Part shown: positions 56,443-64,000 of the stretch, one piece after another
Numbering within the stretch: position 1 is the stretch's first letter
Layout: each line of letters begins with the position of its first letter
From: Flavitalea sp966112615
GTDB taxonomy: Bacteria > Bacteroidota > Bacteroidia > Chitinophagales > Chitinophagaceae
DNA length: 64,000 nucleotides
Reading direction: 5' to 3'
Assembly: GCA_966112615.1 (NCBI GenBank)
Contig: CBHWDO010000007.1
Span: 1 to 64,000 of the forward strand
Notes under the pieces: model-generated
Seen by the model: only the letters and a program-made list of their open reading frames with translations
Database searches by the model: none
Told to the model about the DNA's origin: nothing
Made by a program: the position numbers and the translations under genes

Positions 56443-58391
56443 AAGGCTGCTGGTTTTTCATATTGCTGATATCCTGGTTGAATGTATTCAGTCAACAGGA
56501 AGAAGATCATGCGGAATTGATGGCATTGAATGAAGATGATATTGAAATGAAAGAAGCTGAATTGATAGAAAGATCGAATGCTCCAAAGATCAATATCAAT
56601 TCAGTGAAGAGAGAAGAGTTGAAAGCTTTGCAATTTATTACGGAAGAGCAGGTTGAAGCTTTGTATAAACACATTGACAGGTTTGGCAAATTGCTGAATA
56701 AATATGAGTTACAAAGTATTGATGGCTGGGATCCGGATCTTATCAGAAAAATATTGCCATTAGTTGTTGTTGAAGACGATGGTAAGCAACAAATAAAAGA
56801 ATTGTTTGGTATGGGGCGATCAATGTTCCTGTTAAGAATTACACCGGGATGGTTTGTTCCAAAAGACTCTTCTTATGCTGGCAATATGGGCAGAGTGATG
56901 TCGAGATATCAGTATACATCAAGATTTTTCAGAGGTGGAATATTGATTGAAAAAGATCCAGGCGAAAAGAAACTAACTGATCATTTATCATTCCATGTTG
57001 AATATGATCTGAAGCATAAGTGGATTAAGAAAATTATTGCTGGCGATTATACAGTGAGTTATGGACAGGGCTTGATACAGTGGCAGGGATATGGTTTTGG
57101 AAGGGGAGGGGATGTTCAGACAGTACAAAAACCTATGGCTTCCATGAAAGGGTATCATGGAGCAAATGAATTCAATTTTCATCGGGGGGTTGCTGCGCAA
57201 TTTCAATTCAAGAAAATCAATGCTTCCATATTCTCATCGTATGTGAGGCTTGATGGTAATTTGGATGGGGATACCTTAAGATCTATAAGTAGTGCAGGTT
57301 TGCATAGAACAGGAACAGAGATCGGGAACAGCAATATAGCATCCCTGTTAACTACCGGGATGAATATAAGTTATCCGTTAAAGCACGGAAAGATCTCATT
57401 CAATGGCGTTCATTATACGTTTGATCAGCATTATCAAAAGAGACAGTTGCCTTATAATTTATATTCGATCAACAGCGGTAAATGGAGTAACATAAGTATA
57501 GATCATCAATACAGTTATAGGAATATTCATCTGTTTGGAGAGTTGGCTGCAGACCAGCATTTTTCATTTGCATTTATTCAGGGTGTTATCCTCAGCCTGC
57601 ACAGGTCATCAGATCTGTCGGTGGTATATCGAAATATTTCAGCAAAATATCAATCGATGTTTTCCAGGGCATTTACTGAAAATAACAGTGTAAACAATGA
57701 GCAGGGTATCTACCTGAATTATACATACAAATGGAAAAGGTTCCAGTTGAGTGTTATTGCTGATCATTATGTACATCCATGGGTTAAATTTGGTGTGGAT
57801 GCACCATCATCAGGTGCTTTGTATGGATTTCAATCCACATGGAATATTTCAAGAAGTATAGAATGGATCAACAGGTTTAGATATGAAGAAGATGAGAAAA
57901 ATGTGAAGGCTTTGAATACTAACAGTGTTGTTTTGTTGTACAAATATTCATTCCGAAGTCATTTAAACTATGTGATCAATAAAGAACAACAATTAAGATT
58001 TAGAATGGAGTCGATTGTGTTAAATAAAAACAACAATAAGTCGGGTGGATTTATTTCGTTTGTTGAATTTTTACAATCAGTAAAAAGAATGCGTGCTACT
58101 GTTGTTTGCAGGTTACAATATTTTGATGTTGATGATTTTGATTCAAGAATTTATGCATTTGAAAGAGATATAACGTATGGAATGTCAATTCCTTTTTATA
58201 CTGATAAAGGATACAGGTATTATTTTGTTATTCAGTGCAAACCAGCGCCCCGCTTCACTCGTAGATTGTTAAAAGATCGTGCAATGAACCTTTCTCTTAA
58301 ATGGTCTCAATCACTTCAAACAACAGCAATAAAAAACAACAGTAACAAATCCGAATTGAAAATTCAATTCATCATATATAATACTCATTAA
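56439..58391 (+). CDS. ComEA-like HhH domain fused to an outer-membrane beta-barrel
   Basis: The 650-residue protein has a signal peptide (about 1-18) and a stretch with two helix-hairpin-helix-like units (about 48-115). ININSVKREELKALQFIT followed by LNKYELQSIDGWDPDLIRKI resembles ComEA. From about 130 to 650 many alternating strands suggest a large barrel (ITPGWFVPKDS, VSYGQGLIQWQGYGFGRGG). Such fusions occur in Bacteroidota but have no established role that I can name. ComEA binds DNA in transformation, so a link with DprA 5 kb away is tempting but unproven. It is cotranslated with the gene at 55675. Confidence 0.8.
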   Translation: MKGCWFFILLISWLNVFSQQEEDHAELMALNEDDIEMKEAELIERSNAPKININSVKREELKALQFITEEQVEALYKHIDRFGKLLNKYELQSIDGWDPDLIRKILPLVVVEDDGKQQIKELFGMGRSMFLLRITPGWFVPKDSSYAGNMGRVMSRYQYTSRFFRGGILIEKDPGEKKLTDHLSFHVEYDLKHKWIKKIIAGDYTVSYGQGLIQWQGYGFGRGGDVQTVQKPMASMKGYHGANEFNFHRGVAAQFQFKKINASIFSSYVRLDGNLDGDTLRSISSAGLHRTGTEIGNSNIASLLTTGMNISYPLKHGKISFNGVHYTFDQHYQKRQLPYNLYSINSGKWSNISIDHQYSYRNIHLFGELAADQHFSFAFIQGVILSLHRSSDLSVVYRNISAKYQSMFSRAFTENNSVNNEQGIYLNYTYKWKRFQLSVIADHYVHPWVKFGVDAPSSGALYGFQSTWNISRSIEWINRFRYEEDEKNVKALNTNSVVLLYKYSFRSHLNYVINKEQQLRFRMESIVLNKNNNKSGGFISFVEFLQSVKRMRATVVCRLQYFDVDDFDSRIYAFERDITYGMSIPFYTDKGYRYYFVIQCKPAPRFTRRLLKDRAMNLSLKWSQSLQTTAIKNNSNKSELKIQFIIYNTH

Positions 58392-58407
58392 ATAATTTTA
58401 TTTAATG

Positions 58408-58430
58408 CAGCATGTTTTAACATGCTTTTG
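58408..58430 (+). terminator. Weak intrinsic terminator after the HhH-barrel gene
   Basis: A seven- or eight-base stem (agcatgtt with aacatgct) is followed by a short T-run, 17 bases past the stop. Confidence 0.55.
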
Positions 58431-58532
58431 TCTTCTGACGTCTCGCCCCAAAAACCTACTTCCCCTAAACTCACGATAATGCTTATGCGCAGTTCGTTGA
58501 GCTGTTTTATTCTAAACTAAAAATAAAGTCAC

Positions 58533-61500
58533 ATGGGAAAAGGTTTGACACAATTGTTTGTGCTGCTTTTATTCTCTCTTGTAACTTTTTCACAAGGCCG
58601 GACGATAACAGGAACTGTCACAGATCAAAGTGGCGCACCTGTTCCATTTGCTTCGGTTAAAGTGCAAGGGTCGCAGAGGGGTACTACTGCTAATGAGAAT
58701 GGAGTGTTTACGCTTTCAGCTAACCAGGGAGATGTGCTCCAGATCTCTGCTGTTGGTATCAATTCAACAACTGTAACAGTGGGTGCTGCTGATAATTACA
58801 CTGTCACTGTTGAAAAATCAGGAACATTAAATGAAGTAGTGGTTACTGCACTGAATATCCGCAGGGATAGGAAGTCGGTGCCATATTCTGCGCAGAATGT
58901 TAGCGGAGAAAAATTGAATATCGCACGCGAAACTAACCTGGCAACAGCTATTGCAGGTAAGGTTGCCGGTGTGCAGATCGTTGGTACGCCTTCTGTAGGA
59001 TTCAGAAGTCCAAACATTCGTATACGTGGTGTGAATACACTTTCGGGTGAAGGGCCACTGTATATCCTCGACGGTACTCCTGTTGATGCACAAGCAATCA
59101 ATATGGATAACGTTGAAAACTTATCAGTACTTAAAGGAGCTGCCGCTACAGCGTTGTATGGACAAAGAGCTGCAGGTGGTGTGGTGCTGGTAACATCTAA
59201 AAAAGGTAGAAAGAACCAGGCTCCAAGAGTTGAGGTTAACTCCGCAGTTACTGTTGAACGTGTTGGACTGCTGCCTAAATATCAGAATGAATATGCAGGT
59301 GGTTACAGTAATGATTTCATTCAATTTGAATATGATCCTAACAGGCATCCTGCTGACTGGGCTTCCTTCGATGGACAAAATATCCTCGAATATTATGCTG
59401 ATGAAAGCTGGGGTCCGAAGATGGATGGAAGAATGTATCGTCCTTACTGGAGCTGGTTCCCAGGGCCTGATTTCGGAAAGGAAATACCTTTGACTCCACA
59501 GAAAAATAACGTAAGGGATTTCTTTGAAACAGGGATCACTACCAATAACAACATATCAGTTTCTGGTGGTGGATCCAACTTCATTTACAGGGTTACTTAC
59601 AACAATATCTATCGTAAGACCCCTGTACCAAATTCAGGTCAGAACAGGAACTTCCTGACTGCATCAACAAGTTTCGATCTGAGTAAGAAGATCACTATCA
59701 ATTCAAATATCAACTACCAGACTACTTCAAGGATGGGTAATTTCCTGGAAGGATATGGTGGAGGTCTGACCGCTTCATTCAACCAGTGGTTCCAACGCCA
59801 GATCGATATGGACAGGTTGAAAAATTACAAGAATCCTGATGGTTCATTTAACTCATGGAATATTCTTGGACCGAATGATTATGATCCGGCAAATCCTGAT
59901 CAATATCTTCGTCCGCTTTATTGGGATAACCCATATTATGATGTGTATGAGAATACGCCAAACCTTCGTTCCAACAGGATCTACGGGGATGTTGGTTTGA
60001 CTGTTGACCTGTTCAAGAACTTCAGTGTAACAGGTACAGTGAGAGGTGATATTTATAATGAGAATTTTAATTCAAGGGTTACGCAGGGTGGATTGAATAT
60101 TCCTAGTTATTCAGAAGGTTCAAATATGAACAATGAATATAACTATGAAGCCATCGCAACCTACAAAAACAAATTCAACAACTGGGATCTTGAAGCGAAT
60201 GTCGGTGGAAACATTCTGACCATTGAACGTAAAGCATATAATGGAAATACGGTGGGTGGATTATCTATTCCAGGTTTCTATAGCCTGGTTTCATCAAGAG
60301 ACCGTCCGTTTGCAAGAACATTGTTGACAAAGCTTCAGCGTAACAGTTTGTTTGCACGTGCTTCACTTGGATGGAATCAGACCTTGTTTGTTGAATTGAG
60401 TGGAAGGAATGACTGGTCATCTGCATTACCAACCGGAAATAATTCTTATTTCTATCCTTCTGCAGGTGTGAGCCTGATCCTGAGTGAATTTGATGCAATC
60501 AGGAATATTGATGCCATAAGTTTTGCAAAGTTGCGTGCATCGGTAGGACAGGTTGGTCGTGACCTTGATCCATACAATATCAATAATTATTTCCAGGCAG
60601 GAAATGCATTTGGAACCAGTGCGACCATCTTCACACCAAACACACAACCAAATCCGAATTTGAAACCCAACCTTCAGACCTCTTATGAAGTAGGTTTGGA
60701 AATGAGGTTCCTGAAGAACAGGTTAGGATTTGATGTTGCTTATTACAAGAATGTGAATACTGACCAGATCCTTGCGATCCAGGTACCGCAATCAAGTGGT
60801 GTAAGCAGTTCCTTTATTAATGCAGGTAAAATAACCAGCAATGGATTTGAAGCATTGATCGAAGCAACACCTGTGCAAACCAAGAATTTCAACTGGGATA
60901 TCACTGTAAACTTTGCACGTAACAGAAGTAAGGTGATAGAACTGCAGGAAGGATTGGATAACTACGTTCTTGGTAATGCAACAACTTTCAGAAAGTCGAT
61001 TCAGCTGCAAGCAAGAGTAGGTGAAGAGTGGGGCCAGATCGTTGGAACAACTTATATGAGGGATCCAAAGACAGGAATGCCATTGCTCACTGCTTCCGGA
61101 AACTGGAGAGTTTCTGATAACCAGGTGATCAAGAATTCACTTCCTGATTTTACCGGTGGTGTACAGAATATGTTCCGTTTCGGAAACCTTTCACTGGGTG
61201 TGAATATTGATTTCCAGAAAGGTGGTGCATTCTATTCTGTAACAAGAATGTTCAATGCTTATTCAGGACTTGGTGCTGAAACTGTAGGAAACAATGACAA
61301 GGGAAATCCGATGAGAAATCCTGTAGCAGATGGAGGTGGATTGAGACCTGATGGTATTTTACCTGACAGCTCCATGAACACTGATCTCTATGTTGATCCA
61401 CAGGTTTATTTCGGAAGATTGTTTGATCTGCATGAGCGTTGGGTATATGATGCAAGCTTTGTAAAGCTTCGTGAGATCAGTCTTGGATATACTTTCCCTG

Positions 61501-61682
61501 CAAAGATGTTTGGAAGGTCAGGAATCAAAGGTTTGAGTCTTTCACTGATTGCGAGAAACGTTGCACTTCTTTATTCCAATGTTGACGGAATCGATCCTTC
61601 AGAGCTTGAAGTTTACTGGCATGAAGGTGGACAGTTACCAGCAACCAGGTCAGTAGGTCTCAATGCCCGAATCACTTTCTAA
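58533..61682 (+). CDS. SusC/RagA-family TonB-dependent outer-membrane transporter
   Basis: The 1049-residue protein is a SusC-type transporter that imports glycans or peptides with the SusD partner encoded next. A signal peptide (about 1-22) is followed by a CarboxypepD_reg-like domain (TGTVTDQSGAPVPFASVKV), the TonB plug with the LNEVVVTALNIRRDRKSVPYS region in pieces and RIRGVNTLSGEGPLYILDG, and a barrel of about 22 strands. Its mature length is standard. No substrate-degrading enzyme or regulator adjoins it, so the substrate cannot be guessed. Confidence 0.95.
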   Translation: MGKGLTQLFVLLLFSLVTFSQGRTITGTVTDQSGAPVPFASVKVQGSQRGTTANENGVFTLSANQGDVLQISAVGINSTTVTVGAADNYTVTVEKSGTLNEVVVTALNIRRDRKSVPYSAQNVSGEKLNIARETNLATAIAGKVAGVQIVGTPSVGFRSPNIRIRGVNTLSGEGPLYILDGTPVDAQAINMDNVENLSVLKGAAATALYGQRAAGGVVLVTSKKGRKNQAPRVEVNSAVTVERVGLLPKYQNEYAGGYSNDFIQFEYDPNRHPADWASFDGQNILEYYADESWGPKMDGRMYRPYWSWFPGPDFGKEIPLTPQKNNVRDFFETGITTNNNISVSGGGSNFIYRVTYNNIYRKTPVPNSGQNRNFLTASTSFDLSKKITINSNINYQTTSRMGNFLEGYGGGLTASFNQWFQRQIDMDRLKNYKNPDGSFNSWNILGPNDYDPANPDQYLRPLYWDNPYYDVYENTPNLRSNRIYGDVGLTVDLFKNFSVTGTVRGDIYNENFNSRVTQGGLNIPSYSEGSNMNNEYNYEAIATYKNKFNNWDLEANVGGNILTIERKAYNGNTVGGLSIPGFYSLVSSRDRPFARTLLTKLQRNSLFARASLGWNQTLFVELSGRNDWSSALPTGNNSYFYPSAGVSLILSEFDAIRNIDAISFAKLRASVGQVGRDLDPYNINNYFQAGNAFGTSATIFTPNTQPNPNLKPNLQTSYEVGLEMRFLKNRLGFDVAYYKNVNTDQILAIQVPQSSGVSSSFINAGKITSNGFEALIEATPVQTKNFNWDITVNFARNRSKVIELQEGLDNYVLGNATTFRKSIQLQARVGEEWGQIVGTTYMRDPKTGMPLLTASGNWRVSDNQVIKNSLPDFTGGVQNMFRFGNLSLGVNIDFQKGGAFYSVTRMFNAYSGLGAETVGNNDKGNPMRNPVADGGGLRPDGILPDSSMNTDLYVDPQVYFGRLFDLHERWVYDASFVKLREISLGYTFPAKMFGRSGIKGLSLSLIARNVALLYSNVDGIDPSELEVYWHEGGQLPATRSVGLNARITF

Positions 61683-61700
61683 AACCTTTAAAAGATTAAT

Positions 61701-63173
61701 ATGAATCGATATATCAGTAAAATATGGATCAAGGCAATGATCCTGTTATCACTGGCAGGAGCAGGTTGTAACCCGGGTGATTTTGGAGATCTGAACGTCA
61801 ATCCAAATGAACCATCCGAATCAAATACTGCAGGCCTTTTGACTGGTGCGATCACCAGTTTGCCGGGAGGAATTATTACGCAAAGTACAGTGCTGACATC
61901 TGCCTATCCGAATTTATATGTTCAGTTTCTTGCAGATAAGCAATACACGGAAAATTCCAGGTACAGTACTGTAGGTTTTAACTATGGAGCGATCTATACA
62001 GGTCCACTGGATAACCTTGAATTGATCATTAAGATCAATACAGATCCCGAAACTGCAAGCAGTGCAGAAAGATTTGGTTCCAATGAAAACCAGATCGCTG
62101 CTGCAATGATTCTGCGCTCATACCTGTACCTACATCTTACCGATCGTTTTGGAGATATTCCATTCAATGAAGCACTGAAGGGCAGGGAGAATTTCCGTCC
62201 GAAGTTCACTCCACAACAGGAGGTTTACGACAGTCTGTTTGTGCAGTTGAAAAGAGCTTCTGAAATGATCGACGAGTCCGGAACTATTGATGGGGATGTG
62301 CTTTTCAATGGAGATATGAATCGTTGGAGAATCTTTGGAAATACCATCAGGCTGGTAATGGGTCTGCGAATTTCTGAAGTGGATCCTGATAAGGGTCAGG
62401 CTGAATTCCAGGATGCACTGGCAGATGGTGTGATCAGCAGCAATGCCGAAAATGTTGTCTACAATTACATTGCAGATAACAACTTCGATAATCCATGGGA
62501 AGATGCATTTGAAACAAGGCTGGATTATACTATTAGTGAGCCATTTGCCGATACTTTAAATGCGCTGGATGATCCAAGAATTACGGTATTCGCAAATCCT
62601 GCTACAGCTACCGGAACTTATGTTGGTATGCCGTATGGAGTTCCTGAATCAGAAGCAGGTTCCATTCCAAATTCCAACGTATCATTCCTGGGTAGTGCCG
62701 TAAGGGAGCAGACTGCGCCATCCTATATTTATACTTATTCACAGGTGTTGTTCTCTATGGCTGAAGCTGCGCACAGGGGTTGGATCCCGGGAGGAGAGGC
62801 GTCTGCCGAGCAGTATTACAATGATGCGATCAGGGCTTCCTGGCAACAGTGGGGAGTATATGATGAAGGTGCATATAATGCGTATATCGCCCAGCCAAGA
62901 GTGGATTATACTGCCGGAACTGCATTACAGAAGATAGGTTTGCAGAAATGGATCTCATTATTTTTAAATGGATATGAGGCCTGGGCTGAATGGAGAAGGC
63001 TTGATTATCCAATGCTTACCCCGGCTCCGGCGAACCTGAATCCAGGGGGTGGAATCCCTGTAAGGCAGGCCTATCCTGCATTTGAAGCGACTTTGAACCA
63101 GGCTAATTACAATGAAGCTGTGTCGCGACAGGGTACCGACGACCTAAATACGCCAGTGTGGTGGGATAAATAA
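61701..63173 (+). CDS. SusD/RagB-family nutrient-binding lipoprotein
   Basis: The 490-residue lipoprotein has a signal peptide with lipobox (LAGAGC, Cys at about 23) and SusD-type motifs: DLNVNPNEPSES near the N-terminus, LRSYLYLHLTDRFGDIPFNEAL (in two parts) and a helix-rich TPR framework. The C-terminal part with YEAWAEWRRLDYP and LNPGGGIPVRQAYP is typical of the SusD-like_2 branch. It pairs with the SusC upstream (18-base gap) and ends at a terminator. Confidence 0.94.
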   Translation: MNRYISKIWIKAMILLSLAGAGCNPGDFGDLNVNPNEPSESNTAGLLTGAITSLPGGIITQSTVLTSAYPNLYVQFLADKQYTENSRYSTVGFNYGAIYTGPLDNLELIIKINTDPETASSAERFGSNENQIAAAMILRSYLYLHLTDRFGDIPFNEALKGRENFRPKFTPQQEVYDSLFVQLKRASEMIDESGTIDGDVLFNGDMNRWRIFGNTIRLVMGLRISEVDPDKGQAEFQDALADGVISSNAENVVYNYIADNNFDNPWEDAFETRLDYTISEPFADTLNALDDPRITVFANPATATGTYVGMPYGVPESEAGSIPNSNVSFLGSAVREQTAPSYIYTYSQVLFSMAEAAHRGWIPGGEASAEQYYNDAIRASWQQWGVYDEGAYNAYIAQPRVDYTAGTALQKIGLQKWISLFLNGYEAWAEWRRLDYPMLTPAPANLNPGGGIPVRQAYPAFEATLNQANYNEAVSRQGTDDLNTPVWWDK

Positions 63174-63217
63174 ATTACAATAATTTTAATAGATAAGTAA
63201 ATATTATATGAAAAAAG

Positions 63218-63241
63218 ACCCTGCTGTGCAGGGTTTTTTTT
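63218..63241 (+). terminator. Intrinsic terminator after the SusD gene
   Basis: A perfect seven-base stem (accctgc with gcagggt) and a three-base loop are followed by eight T, 45 bases past the SusD stop. Confidence 0.9.
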
Positions 63242-63404
63242 ATGAACGGCAATAAAACTTGAACAAATTAAAAAAAATATAAGTCTTAGCAGCACAAGCC
63301 GATATTCTTATGTCTACTGTTGTATATATTAGCAAAAATTTAGGAGTTATTTAAGATTTCTTTTTAGCTCCTATTATTTGTCCAGTTAAAAAATACACAG
63401 TCAC

Positions 63405-64000
63405 ATGAGAAAAATTCTATCACTGCTTGCAGTGCTGGTACTGGCATCGGTATTGGCATTTGCGCAAACGCGGTCGGTGAGTGGGACGGTTACCGACGAA
63501 AAGGGTGACCCAATTCCCTATGCTTCAGTAGTTGTTAAAGGAAAAGCGAAAGGTGTCACTGCAGATGCAGATGGTAAATTCGTTTTGTCGAACATTGCCA
63601 CAGGCGCACAAGTGGTGATCTCCGCCCAGGGGCACCAGGATCGTACAGTTACCGTTGGTAACGAATCTCTGTTAAGCGTAAGTTTATTGAAAAGCACCAC
63701 TTCTACCCTGAATGAGGTAGTAGTTACCGGTGCTTTTAACATCAAGCGTTCACAAAGAGCTGTAGCGTACAATGCGCAGAATGTGAATGCTGAGCAACTG
63801 AACACTATCCGTCAGACCAACGTGACCAATGCTCTTTCCGGAAAAGTTGCCGGTTTGCAGGTATTGGGTCAATCCTCTGTAAAGTTGGGTGCTGATGCGG
63901 ATCAGCGTTTGGGTGGTGCAACCACACTAGGTGGTGGTGGTGTGATCTATGTTGTAGATGGTACCATTGTAAGTGCAAGTGATATCAACCCTGATGATGT
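63405..64000 (+). CDS. SusC/RagA-family TonB-linked transporter, N-terminal part
   Basis: The frame starts at the ATG at 63405 and runs off the right edge; at least 198 residues are visible. A signal peptide (about 1-21, ending AFAQ) is followed by a CarboxypepD_reg-like domain (SGTVTDEKGDPIPYASVVV) and the TonB plug region starting LNEVVVTGAFNIKRSQRAVAY, then NALSGKVAGLQVLGQSS. It resembles the SusC at 58533 only at family level. A SusD partner would be expected downstream, outside this window. It has its own leader of at least 160 bases after the upstream terminator. Confidence 0.92.
   Translation, partial: MRKILSLLAVLVLASVLAFAQTRSVSGTVTDEKGDPIPYASVVVKGKAKGVTADADGKFVLSNIATGAQVVISAQGHQDRTVTVGNESLLSVSLLKSTTSTLNEVVVTGAFNIKRSQRAVAYNAQNVNAEQLNTIRQTNVTNALSGKVAGLQVLGQSSVKLGADADQRLGGATTLGGGGVIYVVDGTIVSASDINPDD

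Overview
The window is a stretch of a Bacteroidota chromosome, most likely from a Chitinophagaceae-like member (inference from gene content, not a database match). Evidence for the phylum: SusC/SusD outer-membrane pairs, a giant SprA, a CHU_C-type secreted protein, a PorE-like OmpA protein, the rpsF-rpsR-rplI order, the bamD-rpoZ(Rpb6-like)-coaBC-DUF4835-DUF4296 order, the futalosine menaquinone enzymes MqnB and MqnD, and promoters of the Bacteroidota form TTTG-N19-21-TAnnTTTG.

Layout. 0-10.9 kb: ApbE flavin transferase, a tandem DUF1080 protein, a lipid kinase, an aldo/keto reductase, a glycine-rich RRM protein, the ribosomal operon, htpG, recJ and a polyprenyl synthase. 11-17.9 kb: an OmpA-like porin, the bamD/rpoZ/coaBC/DUF4835/DUF4296 run and a two-subunit CoA-transferase. 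17.9-25.4 kb: a dense signalling region with two histidine kinases, four NarL/LuxR response regulators, two related polytopic membrane proteins and several small unknowns; 19.5-23.9 kb is visibly AT-rich. 25.5-36 kb: housekeeping metabolism (PLP enzymes, photolyase, mqnD/mqnB, two PTPS-type enzymes with folE, fabD, fabH, ruvA). 36-55.6 kb: sprA (2388 residues), a secreted small protein, an SDR, the CHU_C protein, a hydrolase, DUF4105, guaB, dprA, the PorE-like protein, queE and folD. 55.7-64 kb: an outer-membrane two-gene unit with a ComEA-like HhH domain, a SusC/SusD pair and the start of a second SusC running off the right edge.

How the genes connect. SprA, the PorE-like protein and the CHU_C protein together imply a working type IX secretion system (substrate, translocon and peptidoglycan-linked parts). 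MqnB, MqnD and the polyprenyl synthase point to menaquinone made by the futalosine route. FolE can feed both PTPS-type enzymes and QueE-linked 7-deazaguanine chemistry. FabD and FabH belong to fatty-acid synthesis.

Most notable points: (1) a duplicated cassette of membrane protein, histidine kinase and response regulator; (2) a family of short GTTCAGCC-bordered hairpin repeats, one copy forming a roughly 140-bp palindrome with four side hairpins and another forming the C-terminal tail of DprA; (3) several promoters whose -7 element lies only 3-4 bases before the start codon (guaB, folD, the gene at 55675), which predicts leaderless mRNAs; (4) a compact promoter-to-terminator unit at 24.2-24.5 kb that may encode a 60-residue protein or a small RNA. 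All family calls rest on motifs read by eye; no search was run.
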